In this document: in pieces, positions 22,319-29,313 of the stretch
How positions within the stretch are numbered: the stretch's first letter is position 1
How the letters are laid out: each line of letters begins with the position of its first letter
Virus record (IMG/VR): IMGVR_UViG_3300035126_000624
Span: 1-34,844 of that record
DNA from: a virus
DNA length: 34,844 bases
Strand: one strand, 5' to 3'
Made by a program: the position numbers and the translations under genes
Notes under the pieces: generated by a model
The model's database searches: none
Told to the model about the DNA's origin: nothing
Seen by the model: the letters and a program-made list of their open reading frames with translations, nothing else

Positions 22319-23831
22319 GTGTAAGCCCTCTCTTGAAAAGCATTTCTTGAGTTTTGGAATCCTCATTTACGCGATGAGCTTTATCCAAAACATTCTGAAC
22401 CATCGGGATTTCTAATTCAGTCACGGGAATATGAACATTAAGCGGCCTTGTCGATCCGTACCGATTCGACCTTTTGACAGCCTGATAATATTCTTCGTAA
22501 CTATCTTGCAAGCCTGAAAAAACCTGCCTGGTTGCAATCTGTAAGTTTAATCCAAATCCTAAAATCTTGGGCTTGGATATTAAAACCTTGCGATTGCCTG
22601 ATTTAAATTCTTCGATTAATTGTAATCGATCATTGATCGGCGTTGATCCGTCAATATTGGCACAATCTGGAAACATTTCTGCGAGTGCAGATTGTTCATC
22701 ATTGTATTTGCACCAGATGATAGTTGATTCATCGGGCCACGATTCAACAAGCGATTTAATAAACTGAGGTTTTAAAGTCTCAATCTTTTTGCCGTTGTGT
22801 TTGCCTTTTGCAATCTGGCTGGCTTTCCCTCTGTTAATAAACGATCCTGCGGCACCAGCAAAAAGATTGCCTTGATCATAGATGCCTAGATCTCTTTGTT
22901 CGGATGTCAATTCAACGTCATGAATATGAACTTGAATTGATGGCAGAGGGTTTGAATTATCATTCCAGCCATAAACAGCCGGATCTGTCAGGAATATCGA
23001 CCAGTCGGCCATACTTTCAAAAAAAGCATTAACCGCATGCGGTTTTAATTCCCATCGTTCAGATGTCTGGCCACGATTAATAAAGTATTTCGCCAGAAAT
23101 GCGTTGATTGTTGGAAACGCATTACAAAAAACAGCATGGCTGGCATATTCAACTCGATCATTAGGTGCTGGCGTTCCAGTTAATGCCAGCTTGTAAGGCA
23201 GCCCATCGCCAAGCCGCAGGCACGTTGTACCCCATTTACCGTAATGACTTTTAAGCATTGATGATTCATCAAGTATCAAAGCACCAAGATTGCCTTGAGT
23301 GACTTCATCATCAAGAGCATCATAATTAACGATTCCGATTGAATCGCCTGTTGATCTTGTCCACCCCGCTAAATCTTTGGCTCGTATTTTTTCAAGTGCC
23401 ATTGCACCAGAATAAAATCGCTTGGCTTCAGATATTGTTTGATCAATCACCATTAGAGGCGAAACAATCAAAATTCTTTTCCTGACACCAATAACGCTTT
23501 GAATATGTCTGGCAAACTCAAGCATTATCAGTGTCTTGCCAAGCCCGCAATCAGCAAAAACCGCGAAATGCTTTTTCTCAATTGCTTTCCGAGCAATCGC
23601 AGCCTGATAATCAAAAAGCCCATGCACTGGCTGATATTTAACTGAATGATTTGATTCAACCGTTTGGCCAAATCTATTTAAATATTCAGCCGGAAATCTG
23701 ATGGTGCTGCCAATAGTTTGAAATCTTGGCAACTGCTTTGCTTGAATAAACAGCTTATAATCGTCTGGATTTCGATAATTCAGTGATATTTCAGCATAAT
23801 CATTTTTTATGCTGAATCTTGCTTGTTGCAC
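22299..23831 (-). CDS. SNF2-like DEAD/DEAH helicase
   Basis: A 510-aa superfamily 2 ATPase with GTG start at 23831. Motif I DCGLGKT (94-100), motif Ia ILIVSPLMVI, motif II ILDESS (DES at 188-190), motif III TGTPAPN (218-224), motif V GFGLNLQ and motif VI-like YYQAVKRSNRYGST. An N-terminal region before residue 75 is extra. Phage members of this family act in DNA replication or recombination as SNF2-type translocases. Overlaps both neighbours. The C-terminal region is unremarkable. Confidence 0.85.
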   Translation of the reverse strand: MQQARFSIKNDYAEISLNYRNPDDYKLFIQAKQLPRFQTIGSTIRFPAEYLNRFGQTVESNHSVKYQPVHGLFDYQAAIARKAIEKKHFAVFADCGLGKTLIMLEFARHIQSVIGVRKRILIVSPLMVIDQTISEAKRFYSGAMALEKIRAKDLAGWTRSTGDSIGIVNYDALDDEVTQGNLGALILDESSMLKSHYGKWGTTCLRLGDGLPYKLALTGTPAPNDRVEYASHAVFCNAFPTINAFLAKYFINRGQTSERWELKPHAVNAFFESMADWSIFLTDPAVYGWNDNSNPLPSIQVHIHDVELTSEQRDLGIYDQGNLFAGAAGSFINRGKASQIAKGKHNGKKIETLKPQFIKSLVESWPDESTIIWCKYNDEQSALAEMFPDCANIDGSTPINDRLQLIEEFKSGNRKVLISKPKILGFGLNLQIATRQVFSGLQDSYEEYYQAVKRSNRYGSTRPLNVHIPVTELEIPMVQNVLDKAHRVNEDSKTQEMLFKRGLTRVVENN

Positions 23832-23997
23832 GGATGATTATCCTTTTCTCTTCTTCTCGTTCAATTTCCTGAATAGCCCGCCGTTCATCACTTGCGTAAG
23901 GATCAACAAACAGCGGGCCAGGCTCCTCCAGATACCCACGTATGACACCTAGTGGCATTTCCCAGTAGTGCCGCTGTGGCTTATTTGCTTGACTCAT
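23800..23997 (-). CDS. Hypothetical protein, 65 aa
   Basis: ATG 23997 overlaps the RHH gene by 17 bp and its end overlaps the helicase by 32 bp. The product has an aromatic N-terminus (QRHYWEMPLGVIRGYLEEPG) and an acidic/basic helical end (AIQEIEREEEKRIII). No family recognised. Tight overlap indicates coupled expression with the helicase. Confidence 0.5.
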   Translation of the reverse strand: MSQANKPQRHYWEMPLGVIRGYLEEPGPLFVDPYASDERRAIQEIEREEEKRIIIRATSKIQHKK

Positions 23998-24139
23998 TTT
24001 TTTTCAGCCATTCATCAATGATGCGGTTGATCATGGCCGATCTGTTTTCATTGCGATCAATCGCAACCATGCTGATGCGGTTCCATGTCGTTTTGTCGAT
24101 GCGAACGCCTTTATTGATCTTTTTGGTTTCTGTTGTCAT
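23981..24139 (-). CDS. Ribbon-helix-helix DNA-binding protein
   Basis: A 52-aa protein from ATG 24139 behind GGAGAAG; the longer ORF to 24178 has no site. The pattern KGVRIDKTTWNRISMVAIDRNENRSAMINRIIDEWL matches a ribbon-helix-helix repressor: strand GVRIDK, helix A, turn ENRSAM, helix B. First gene of the leftward early operon, immediately downstream of the promoter and operator. Probably autoregulatory or a component of the lysogeny switch. Confidence 0.75.
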   Translation of the reverse strand: MTTETKKINKGVRIDKTTWNRISMVAIDRNENRSAMINRIIDEWLKKNESSK

Positions 24140-24177
24140 ATCGTTTCTTCTCCGATTGATAAAAAGAACACTGAACA

Positions 24178-24198
24178 TTCAGAGTTCGAACAAATGAA
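24178..24198. promoter_or_regulatory. Second copy of the TTCGAA operator
   Basis: An imperfect copy of the palindrome at 19150-19169: same TTCA...AGTTCGAAC...ATGAA framework with one extra base and one change. It lies directly downstream of the -10 of the leftward promoter and 38 bp before the RHH start, so binding here would block transcription initiation. Confidence 0.55.
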
Positions 24199-24225
24199 TT
24201 GTATCAGATTTGTTAGAAGTTTCAA
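24198..24225 (-). promoter_or_regulatory. Leftward early promoter
   Basis: TTGAAA (24225-24220) and TACAAT (24203-24198) are spaced by 16 bp, each matching five of six consensus bases. The operator overlaps the expected start site. This should drive the RHH-helicase-methyltransferase-PrimPol operon. Confidence 0.6.
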
Positions 24226-24245
24226 GTTATCAACATTCTGACTTT

Positions 24246-24273
24246 TTGATTTTCCGAACTTCAGATATATTAT
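24246..24273 (+). promoter_or_regulatory. Possible rightward promoter for the 24297 regulator
   Basis: TTGATT (24246-24251) and TATTAT (24268-24273), 16 bp apart, match four and five of six consensus bases. It lies back-to-back with the leftward promoter, in a divergent arrangement expected of a phage switch. Confidence 0.45.
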
Positions 24274-24296
24274 TAGAGATAGAAAGGAGGTGAAGC

Positions 24297-24536
24297 ATGG
24301 TGAAGCTATCAAACAAGTGGCGAGTTTCGGCAAGAATAACACCAGAGATGAATCGCAGACTAAACGAGCTTGTCGATTATTTCAAGGAAACCGACAAGTT
24401 TAAAATTCGTGGACGTTCCGCACGTCGCGAGCATGTGATTCAACTGGCCTTGCTTGAACTGATCAAGCTGGATCGCGAAGAGGTCATAGATCGGCTGTCA
24501 AAGCTGATTCCCGATCTTGAACAATCCTGTGATTAA
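24297..24536 (+). CDS. Putative ribbon-helix-helix regulator, 79 aa
   Basis: One of only two rightward genes. It has an excellent ribosome site (AAAGGAGGTGA, 5 bp before ATG). The sequence WRVSARITPEMNRRLNELVDYFKETD followed by SARREHVIQLALLELIKLDREEVIDRL fits a ribbon-helix-helix protein with an insertion, so it is probably a DNA-binding dimer. It is divergent from the leftward early operon and near the integrase, the position of a lysogeny repressor or antirepressor. Fold is inferred. Confidence 0.6.
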   Translation: MVKLSNKWRVSARITPEMNRRLNELVDYFKETDKFKIRGRSARREHVIQLALLELIKLDREEVIDRLSKLIPDLEQSCD

Positions 24537-24597
24537 CACCACCTGAATAAATGAGTAGAGCCTGTGACCGACGCGATAAAACAAGCCTTTCAACGCT

Positions 24598-24639
24598 TTT
24601 CTAATCCGTTTGTCGAAGGTTCGAATCCTTCCGGGTGTG
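24598..24639 (+). other. attP candidate: tRNA 3'-end fragment
   Basis: The stretch reads like the 3' half of a tRNA gene: TCTAA (possible anticodon-loop end), variable region, T-arm GAAGG-TTCGAAT-CCTTC (24615-24631), and an acceptor-like CGGGTGT. Upstream bases do not form a matching D-arm or anticodon stem, so it is not a complete tRNA. It lies 85 bp upstream of the integrase, the usual place for a phage attachment site. The TCT triplet suggests a tRNA-Arg(TCT) target; this is an inference. Confidence 0.55.
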
Positions 24640-24723
24640 TTTTTGCATGTCTTTATTTTTATGCTATTTTATTTTTGTCACCTGCCTACATGTACTCCCG
24701 TCAAAATGCCGAGTTTTTGAGTA

Positions 24724-25800
24724 ATGTACTCAGTTATCGATGTTTTTGCTGATATGGGACGCCCTAAGCACAACGTCCCAACTTTACGTCATCATGCTCA
24801 TTCCGGGCAGGCGTTCATACTCTATAACGGTGTCACAATTTATCTGGGTCATGCTGGGTCGGCTGAAGCGGCAGCGGCCTATCAATCGATTCTGGCAAAC
24901 ATTACCAAGAGCGGCGAGGCTGTGATTCTGCCTGTTGAGAATCGGCCAAAAATGACAGTAGCGGAGCTCGCCGGGGAGTATTTGAGTAACTTACCCAAAA
25001 ACTACCCTAAAGCCTCTGGCGAGCCGAAAATGATCAATCTCGCGATCCGATGGTTATTGCAACCAGAGTTCGCAGCTGGTCATGCTGAATCATTTACCCC
25101 AGCCAAGTTCCTTGAACTGCGTCAAGCGTGGGTTGATGCGGGCAAGTCGATACTGACCATCAACAAATGGCACAATTATATTTTGAATCTGTTTCGTTGG
25201 GCGGCGATGACTGACAGGCTCCCTGCGGGTGTCTGGCATTCACTCCAGACAGTGCCAAAACTCAAGCCAGGTCGATCACCTGCCAAGTCGGCAAAGAAGG
25301 TCGATCCCGTGCCGATTGCGGATGTTGAAGCGGTCAAGGCGGTGGTGTCGGATGTGATCCGTGATTTGATCGACCTACAGATTTATACCGGCATGAGGTC
25401 AGGTGAAGTGTTGAGCATGACCACCCGGCAGATTGCTGATAACGTCTATCGACCAGACAAGCACAAAAACAAATGGCGTGGTCACAAGCGAGAGATTCAC
25501 CTGGGGCCGCAGGCACGCGCGATCATCGCCAGAAGGTCGGCTGGATTGTCGCCAGATGATCGGCTCTTTCAGATGCGGGTTGATTCATATACGCTGGCCA
25601 TTGACCGTGCCTGTAAGCGGGCAGGGGTGGCACATTGGCACCCGCACCAGCTTCGGCATTTGGCCGGGTCGATGGTACGGGATAAATACGGGCTGGATGC
25701 GGCACAAGCGTTTCTAGGCCATGCCACGGCCAAGACAAGTGAAATTTATGCAAAGGTCAAAACTGATCTGTCAAAACAGGCGGCTGAGGAGATTGGTTGA
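24724..25800 (+). CDS. int: Tyrosine recombinase integrase
   Basis: A 358-aa site-specific recombinase. Catalytic residues are visible: R225 in TGMRSGEV, K in the hairpin near 249-255, H308-x-x-R311 in HPHQLRH, H333 in LGHATAKTSEIYAK and Y342 as nucleophile. A SAM-like core-binding domain precedes them. The N-terminal region (TLRHHAHSGQAFILYNGVTIYLGHAGSAEAAAAY) is the arm-binding type I associate with planctomycete integrases. Start may be ATG 24724 or 24757 (MGRPKHNV); neither has a clear ribosome site. It would integrate at the tRNA-like attP upstream. Confidence 0.9.
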   Translation: MYSVIDVFADMGRPKHNVPTLRHHAHSGQAFILYNGVTIYLGHAGSAEAAAAYQSILANITKSGEAVILPVENRPKMTVAELAGEYLSNLPKNYPKASGEPKMINLAIRWLLQPEFAAGHAESFTPAKFLELRQAWVDAGKSILTINKWHNYILNLFRWAAMTDRLPAGVWHSLQTVPKLKPGRSPAKSAKKVDPVPIADVEAVKAVVSDVIRDLIDLQIYTGMRSGEVLSMTTRQIADNVYRPDKHKNKWRGHKREIHLGPQARAIIARRSAGLSPDDRLFQMRVDSYTLAIDRACKRAGVAHWHPHQLRHLAGSMVRDKYGLDAAQAFLGHATAKTSEIYAKVKTDLSKQAAEEIG

Positions 25801-25826
25801 ACTATCCGGCAATTCCAGATAGTTCA
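25798..25826. terminator. Inverted repeat spanning both convergent stop codons
   Basis: TGAACTATC (25798-25806) and GATAGTTCA (25818-25826) are perfect inverted repeats. The integrase TGA lies in the left arm and the TGA of the minus-strand RHH gene in the right arm. A stem here would act on both convergent transcripts as a bidirectional terminator; there is no long T-run, so efficiency is unclear. Confidence 0.45.
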
Positions 25827-26081
25827 CTCCTCCGCCCGGTCAATCAACCTTCTGACCACCTCGCCCCGCGTCACGCGCCACTTTTGAGCAATCGCCGCCA
25901 GCTTGGCCGCCGTGGCCTGCGATAACGCGACGCTGATCTGTGCCCGCTCGCCCAACGATGCGACGCGCTTTTCTCTGGCGCGTGGCTTGGGCTTGCGGCC
26001 CGGCTTGTTGGCGCCGGGCTTGTTGCGGGTGCCGACTGGCCGGCCTCGCTTGGGTTTGTCTGCTGATTCTGAGTCTGACAT
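25824..26081 (-). CDS. Ribbon-helix-helix-like protein with basic N-terminus
   Basis: An 85-aa protein from ATG 26081; the longer ORF to 26138 begins through a hairpin and is less likely. The first 45 residues are Lys/Arg/Pro-rich (KRGRPVGTRNKPGANKPGRK), like an AT-hook. The rest, AQISVALSQATAAKLAAIAQKWRVTRGEVVRRLIDRA, is a ribbon-helix-helix pattern. A DNA-binding regulator at the 3' end of the accessory cassette, convergent with the integrase. May control int or excision. Confidence 0.55.
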   Translation of the reverse strand: MSDSESADKPKRGRPVGTRNKPGANKPGRKPKPRAREKRVASLGERAQISVALSQATAAKLAAIAQKWRVTRGEVVRRLIDRAEE

Positions 26082-26092
26082 TCTGGAGATTT

Positions 26093-26111
26093 GGCCAGCG
26101 TGAGACTGGCC
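26093..26111 (-). promoter_or_regulatory. GGCCAG hairpin before the 85-aa regulator
   Basis: A 6-bp perfect inverted repeat GGCCAG/CTGGCC around a 7-nt loop, 11 bp upstream of ATG 26081. Could be an operator for the encoded protein, or a translational hairpin. Confidence 0.3.
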
Positions 26112-26181
26112 CCAAAAAAGGAAAGTGTGAGACTCCATCCGGTCATTGTCGCGGCCTCCTGCCGTGGTGGCGTGGGGTTAG

Positions 26182-26394
26182 TTAGCCAATCGTTGCCTTG
26201 TGCCAGTCAACAAAGCCTTGCAGCTCCATGTTGCTCAATAGATGCGGCGTTTGCGGACGGGAAATCCACACGTCACCTTCCGCTGTAATCTCAGCGTCTT
26301 GGCAGTTGAAAAATTCTTTGACAAGATCAACTGTCTTGTAGCCGTTGTAATCCTCGTGGCTCACAAGCTCCAAAATGTATTCTTGAGGTCTCAT
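26182..26394 (-). CDS. Hypothetical acidic protein, 70 aa
   Basis: ATG 26394 behind AGGAGAGAG. Product has FNCQDAEITAEGDVWI and LLSNMELQGFVDWHKATI, a mixed fold without family signs. It lies in the cassette between the 26743-26771 promoter and the integrase. It could be a lysogenic conversion gene. Function unknown. Confidence 0.5.
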   Translation of the reverse strand: MRPQEYILELVSHEDYNGYKTVDLVKEFFNCQDAEITAEGDVWISRPQTPHLLSNMELQGFVDWHKATIG

Positions 26395-26422
26395 CTGTCT
26401 CTCTCCTATCTGCTGAGTGATT

Positions 26423-26443
26423 GCCCCGGCAATGAACCGGGGC
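26423..26443 (-). other. GC-rich hairpin in the accessory cassette
   Basis: GCCCCGG and CCGGGGC enclose TTCATTG on the minus strand, between the 77-aa and 70-aa genes. No T-run follows. Possibly an attenuator or mRNA-processing hairpin. Confidence 0.35.
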
Positions 26444-26459
26444 GGGGTGGTGGGTTAGT

Positions 26460-26693
26460 TTACTTGGTAAAACCTTGTTTTAATTTGCTACGGTAGTGAT
26501 TTCTGGCATCTTCAATCGTCATTGTTTCAGCTTTCTTCCAACCACTTGGCAGCATGTTCCATGAATCGTGAATATACTGTTGAACCTTAACCATGTCGCC
26601 AATTACGGTGTAGTAGAATGCGACATAAAAAGAGCCGCTCTTGCTGCCGTCTGTTAGCTTGAATGTTTTGGTTTCAGTTGCGGTTGCGTTCAT
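26460..26693 (-). CDS. Hypothetical protein, 77 aa
   Basis: ATG 26693 with AGGGGC about 7-9 bp upstream; the longer ORF to 26771 would start inside the promoter. The sequence FYVAFYYTVIGDMVKVQQYIHDSW is a beta-helical aromatic-rich region. First gene after the strong promoter at 26743-26771, so it would be expressed separately from late genes. Function unknown. Confidence 0.55.
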   Translation of the reverse strand: MNATATETKTFKLTDGSKSGSFYVAFYYTVIGDMVKVQQYIHDSWNMLPSGWKKAETMTIEDARNHYRSKLKQGFTK

Positions 26694-26742
26694 CTGTCTG
26701 CCCCTTGCTGAGTTGTTTTGTTTTCTCTGCCCTACGTTATTA

Positions 26743-26771
26743 TTTATATCGGGTTCATAGTACGATGTCAA
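26743..26771 (-). promoter_or_regulatory. Near-consensus sigma70 promoter
   Basis: On the minus strand TTGACA (26771-26766), exactly 17 bp, then TATAAA (26748-26743). This is the best promoter in the window. It sits between the late-operon terminator and the 77-aa gene and directs the three-gene accessory cassette, probably also in the prophage. Confidence 0.75.
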
Positions 26772-26820
26772 TATAAAAAATAGAAAATATAAAAAATATT
26801 TTTTGCCAGTCTATTCAAAC

Positions 26821-26847
26821 AAAAAAAGCCCGCCGACGAGGGCGGGC
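26821..26847 (-). terminator. Strong intrinsic terminator of the late operon
   Basis: On the minus strand GCCCGCC (26847-26841), a 6-nt loop, GGCGGGC (26834-26828) and seven T (26827-26821): a textbook rho-independent terminator, just after the 103-aa Cys-rich gene. It isolates the late block from the accessory cassette. Confidence 0.9.
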
Positions 26848-26876
26848 GGGTAGCGGTGGCGGGTGGGTGGTGAGAA

Positions 26877-27188
26877 TCAGGCGGGTGCGTATCTGTCGCA
26901 GCTTCTGGCGCGATCTTCGCGGACAGGTGCGCCGCTTGCGTCACACGTCCACCATAGCACGCCAGACGGGCGGGACAGGCCAGTGCAGCCGCAACCAGCT
27001 GAGCCGACCTGGTGCCCATTGGCGGCCAATATTGCGGCCCCTTGATACTGGCAACTTCGGCATGTGCGCGAGGGTGGTGGCGTGCCGGGGTCGCCGGTGG
27101 CTTGGCATTGCTCAATATCAGGTTGATACACCCGCCGCTTGTGCCTGGTGCAGATTTGCGGATGATCGCAGATGCATGGTCTGATCAT
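26877..27188 (-). CDS. Cys-rich small late protein, 103 aa
   Basis: ATG 27188 overlaps the upstream stop as ATGA. Around ten Cys (for example CICDHPQIC, CRSC, GCGC, WWTC) and motif CRSCQYQGAAILAANGHQVG, which resembles small cysteine-rich proteins I associate with planctomycete phages and prophages. It is the last gene of the late block and probably a virion or adhesin-associated protein that needs disulfides or zinc. The other-frame ORF 26768-27115 on this strand is rejected. Confidence 0.6.
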   Translation of the reverse strand: MIRPCICDHPQICTRHKRRVYQPDIEQCQATGDPGTPPPSRTCRSCQYQGAAILAANGHQVGSAGCGCTGLSRPSGVLWWTCDASGAPVREDRARSCDRYAPA

Positions 27189-28453
27189 GGGCAGTTTGCC
27201 GTTTCGCCGCTGGTGCAGCATTTCAGAACGATGGATGATGAATCAATGAAGTAATAGACCTCGGGCGGTGATTGCCCATTGCCGCAGCCGTCACACATAA
27301 CTACATTTGTGGGAGTGATCGACATCGTGCCGTTGCCCGTGGCACAATTTTCAATGAGTGCTTTCATATCACTGTACGAAAAATAGGCTGTGACGTGGCA
27401 ACCCGCGCCACAGTTGGGCTCGTTTCCGCCTGACACCAAGAAACAGATCTCAAATCGGCCAAAGGCCTCGCACGGTTCGCAAGGGTCGAATGTCGCAGGC
27501 CCCCAAAAGCATTCCGGGTCGGTGCGTGGTATTTCGGCAAAATCGATGTCGATTGTAAAAGTATTGTTTGCGGTCGTGCCTGAGAACGTGCATCCAGCCC
27601 GGCAGAGCGTTTGAGAGAATGCTTTGTCCCATTCATCATGGTTGTCCATGTGATTGACTGCCGATGAGCATTCCTGCGGATCTTCAGGCCGTTCGGTGGT
27701 GTTAAATTCAATTTTGAGGCAGTCAACATCAGACACCCAGTCAGGGCAACTACAAGATAACGCGCTGGCCCCCGTGCCGATAAACCGCACGCCCTCGCAA
27801 GCGTTGGCGGCAGTCGGCAAGCCTTCCGTGTAACTATCCCAGCCCCAGAAAGCCGGGTGAAATCGTCGCCATGCTGACGTGGTGCCGCCGTTCAGTTCAA
27901 GTGCCCATTTGCCCAGGTCGCGAGCGTCAAACAGTTTGGTATATGTGTAGCCACAAACTTTGTAAGCCGCCCACGCGTAGCCCTGCCAACAGCCGGGAGA
28001 GGCCGCCGGGGCGTTGGCACAGGTGTCGTATTCTTCTTCAGTGCCCAAAATCATCAGAACAATATCTTTGCCCTTGATGTCTGTGTTAAGCGTGCCGCCG
28101 ATTGCAGAGAATAGCAGGCTCCCAGTCTGCATGGATCGGGTCACATGATAGACCGTGTTTCCCGCTGAAAGATTGGCGTTATTGACTTCATAGGCTGGAT
28201 CGTTGGTGGCGTTGCCGTAGTGTGTGGTCAGGTTTGTCCAAGTGTTATTATCAAGTCTGATAACTTCCTGCCAGGCGTATTTGATCGGCGTATTGCCGGT
28301 ATCTTTACCGGTCAATCGAACATAGAAGTTTTCTTCAGGATTCAGCGCGAGTCCGTGCCGGTTGCCATTGCTGATTAAATCAATCCCATCTGGGAATGAA
28401 TTATCGAGCAGACTCTGCTGATCTCGCTTGCCGTAAAGGTCTATCAGGCTCAT
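27185..28453 (-). CDS. Cys-rich tail or adhesin protein, 422 aa
   Basis: ATG 28453 overlaps the upstream stop (ATGA). The first 140 residues are beta-rich and Asn/Thr-rich (NNTWTNLTTHYGNAT). The following 280 contain about 22 cysteines by hand count, in pairs such as CSCPDWV, CRAGC, CEPCEAF and CDGCGNG, which is unusual for a virion protein. It lies after the tape measure and one tail protein, where distal tail, baseplate or receptor-binding proteins are found. Disulfides or metal sites are expected. Confidence 0.6.
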   Translation of the reverse strand: MSLIDLYGKRDQQSLLDNSFPDGIDLISNGNRHGLALNPEENFYVRLTGKDTGNTPIKYAWQEVIRLDNNTWTNLTTHYGNATNDPAYEVNNANLSAGNTVYHVTRSMQTGSLLFSAIGGTLNTDIKGKDIVLMILGTEEEYDTCANAPAASPGCWQGYAWAAYKVCGYTYTKLFDARDLGKWALELNGGTTSAWRRFHPAFWGWDSYTEGLPTAANACEGVRFIGTGASALSCSCPDWVSDVDCLKIEFNTTERPEDPQECSSAVNHMDNHDEWDKAFSQTLCRAGCTFSGTTANNTFTIDIDFAEIPRTDPECFWGPATFDPCEPCEAFGRFEICFLVSGGNEPNCGAGCHVTAYFSYSDMKALIENCATGNGTMSITPTNVVMCDGCGNGQSPPEVYYFIDSSSIVLKCCTSGETANCP

Positions 28454-29310
28454 GTAAGGCTGAGAATCCGTGAGGTGTTCGGAAAAATGGCTGCGATGGT
28501 GATATTAGCCGTTGGATAGGGCAATGCACCGCTTTTGAATTTAATGCGACGCCATGAACCATTACGCGAGAGTTTGGTGTTCCAGCCAACACTAATCCAT
28601 TTGTAGGAGAGTGTTGCATCGACCGTCATTAAGCCTGATGCCACGACCCGCTTTCTGGTCGTGACGCCAGTTAAGCAGAGTGTTTCCGGGGCATAGCCCC
28701 ATAGCGTCGCGTTATTGGTTTTGCCGACCAGTCGCGAGGCTGCCACCCATGAATTATCTTTCACACCATGCACTGTGATATTGACGTTGGCCGTTGGAAT
28801 CATGATGGTCAGTTTTTCCGGCTGGCCTTCAGTTGTCAGATTGACCGATTGAGCCGATCCGCCCGCTTCGGTTGTGTGCCAGTCAAGCGAGCCGGTAGGG
28901 ACGTTGATCGTCTGAACTCCGATCTGTACATCAGATGTCATCAGTTCGGTTGAATCAACTTCAGTAGCGGTTCGTGAGTATTGCCCAAGGTTGTTATCAG
29001 GCGTTGTGAATACCAGTTCAATTTTTGCCTTGTCAAAGAACTGGCCGGGGTTCAGGCCGAAAGTGCCGTTGGCACTGGTTAGATTGGAAGTCAATCCGAC
29101 CGGTCTGACTGTCGCCTCAACTGCAAACATATTGGGGCTGGAAGGATTAGCCCACGCCTGCCCGTTCGGCATACCAAGAGCCTGATTAACAAAAGTATAA
29201 GCATCTGACCAAGCCGTCAGGAATTGAACAGATGCCCGCAAGCCTTGCGTGTTAGCCGACACGCTGTAGCTTTCGGGAATCATCTGGTATGTGACATTTG
29301 GGGCACCCAT
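28450..29310 (-). CDS. Tail protein, probably distal tail/baseplate type
   Basis: ATG 29310 behind GGGAAG. A 286-aa beta-rich protein (ATVRPVGLTSNLTSANGTFGLN, KLTIMIPTANVNITVHGV, ISVGWNTKLSRNGSW). Location directly downstream of the tape measure is the usual place of the distal tail protein; homology is not evident. Many N-x-S/T triplets. Coupled to the Cys-rich protein. Confidence 0.5.
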   Translation of the reverse strand: MGAPNVTYQMIPESYSVSANTQGLRASVQFLTAWSDAYTFVNQALGMPNGQAWANPSSPNMFAVEATVRPVGLTSNLTSANGTFGLNPGQFFDKAKIELVFTTPDNNLGQYSRTATEVDSTELMTSDVQIGVQTINVPTGSLDWHTTEAGGSAQSVNLTTEGQPEKLTIMIPTANVNITVHGVKDNSWVAASRLVGKTNNATLWGYAPETLCLTGVTTRKRVVASGLMTVDATLSYKWISVGWNTKLSRNGSWRRIKFKSGALPYPTANITIAAIFPNTSRILSLT

Positions 29311-29313
29311 TAT

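Noticed and set aside
24564-24752. 62-aa plus-strand ORF over the attP candidate
   Set aside because: Its sequence (SNPFVEGSNPSGC) is what a translated tRNA 3' end looks like. Low coding quality.
26768-27115. 115-aa minus-strand ORF (Ala/Pro/His-rich) overlapping the Cys-rich gene
   Set aside because: The +-registered frame of 26877-27188 has a Cys pattern, ATGA coupling and family-like motifs, and its start is well placed. This ORF is low-complexity and runs through the strong terminator.
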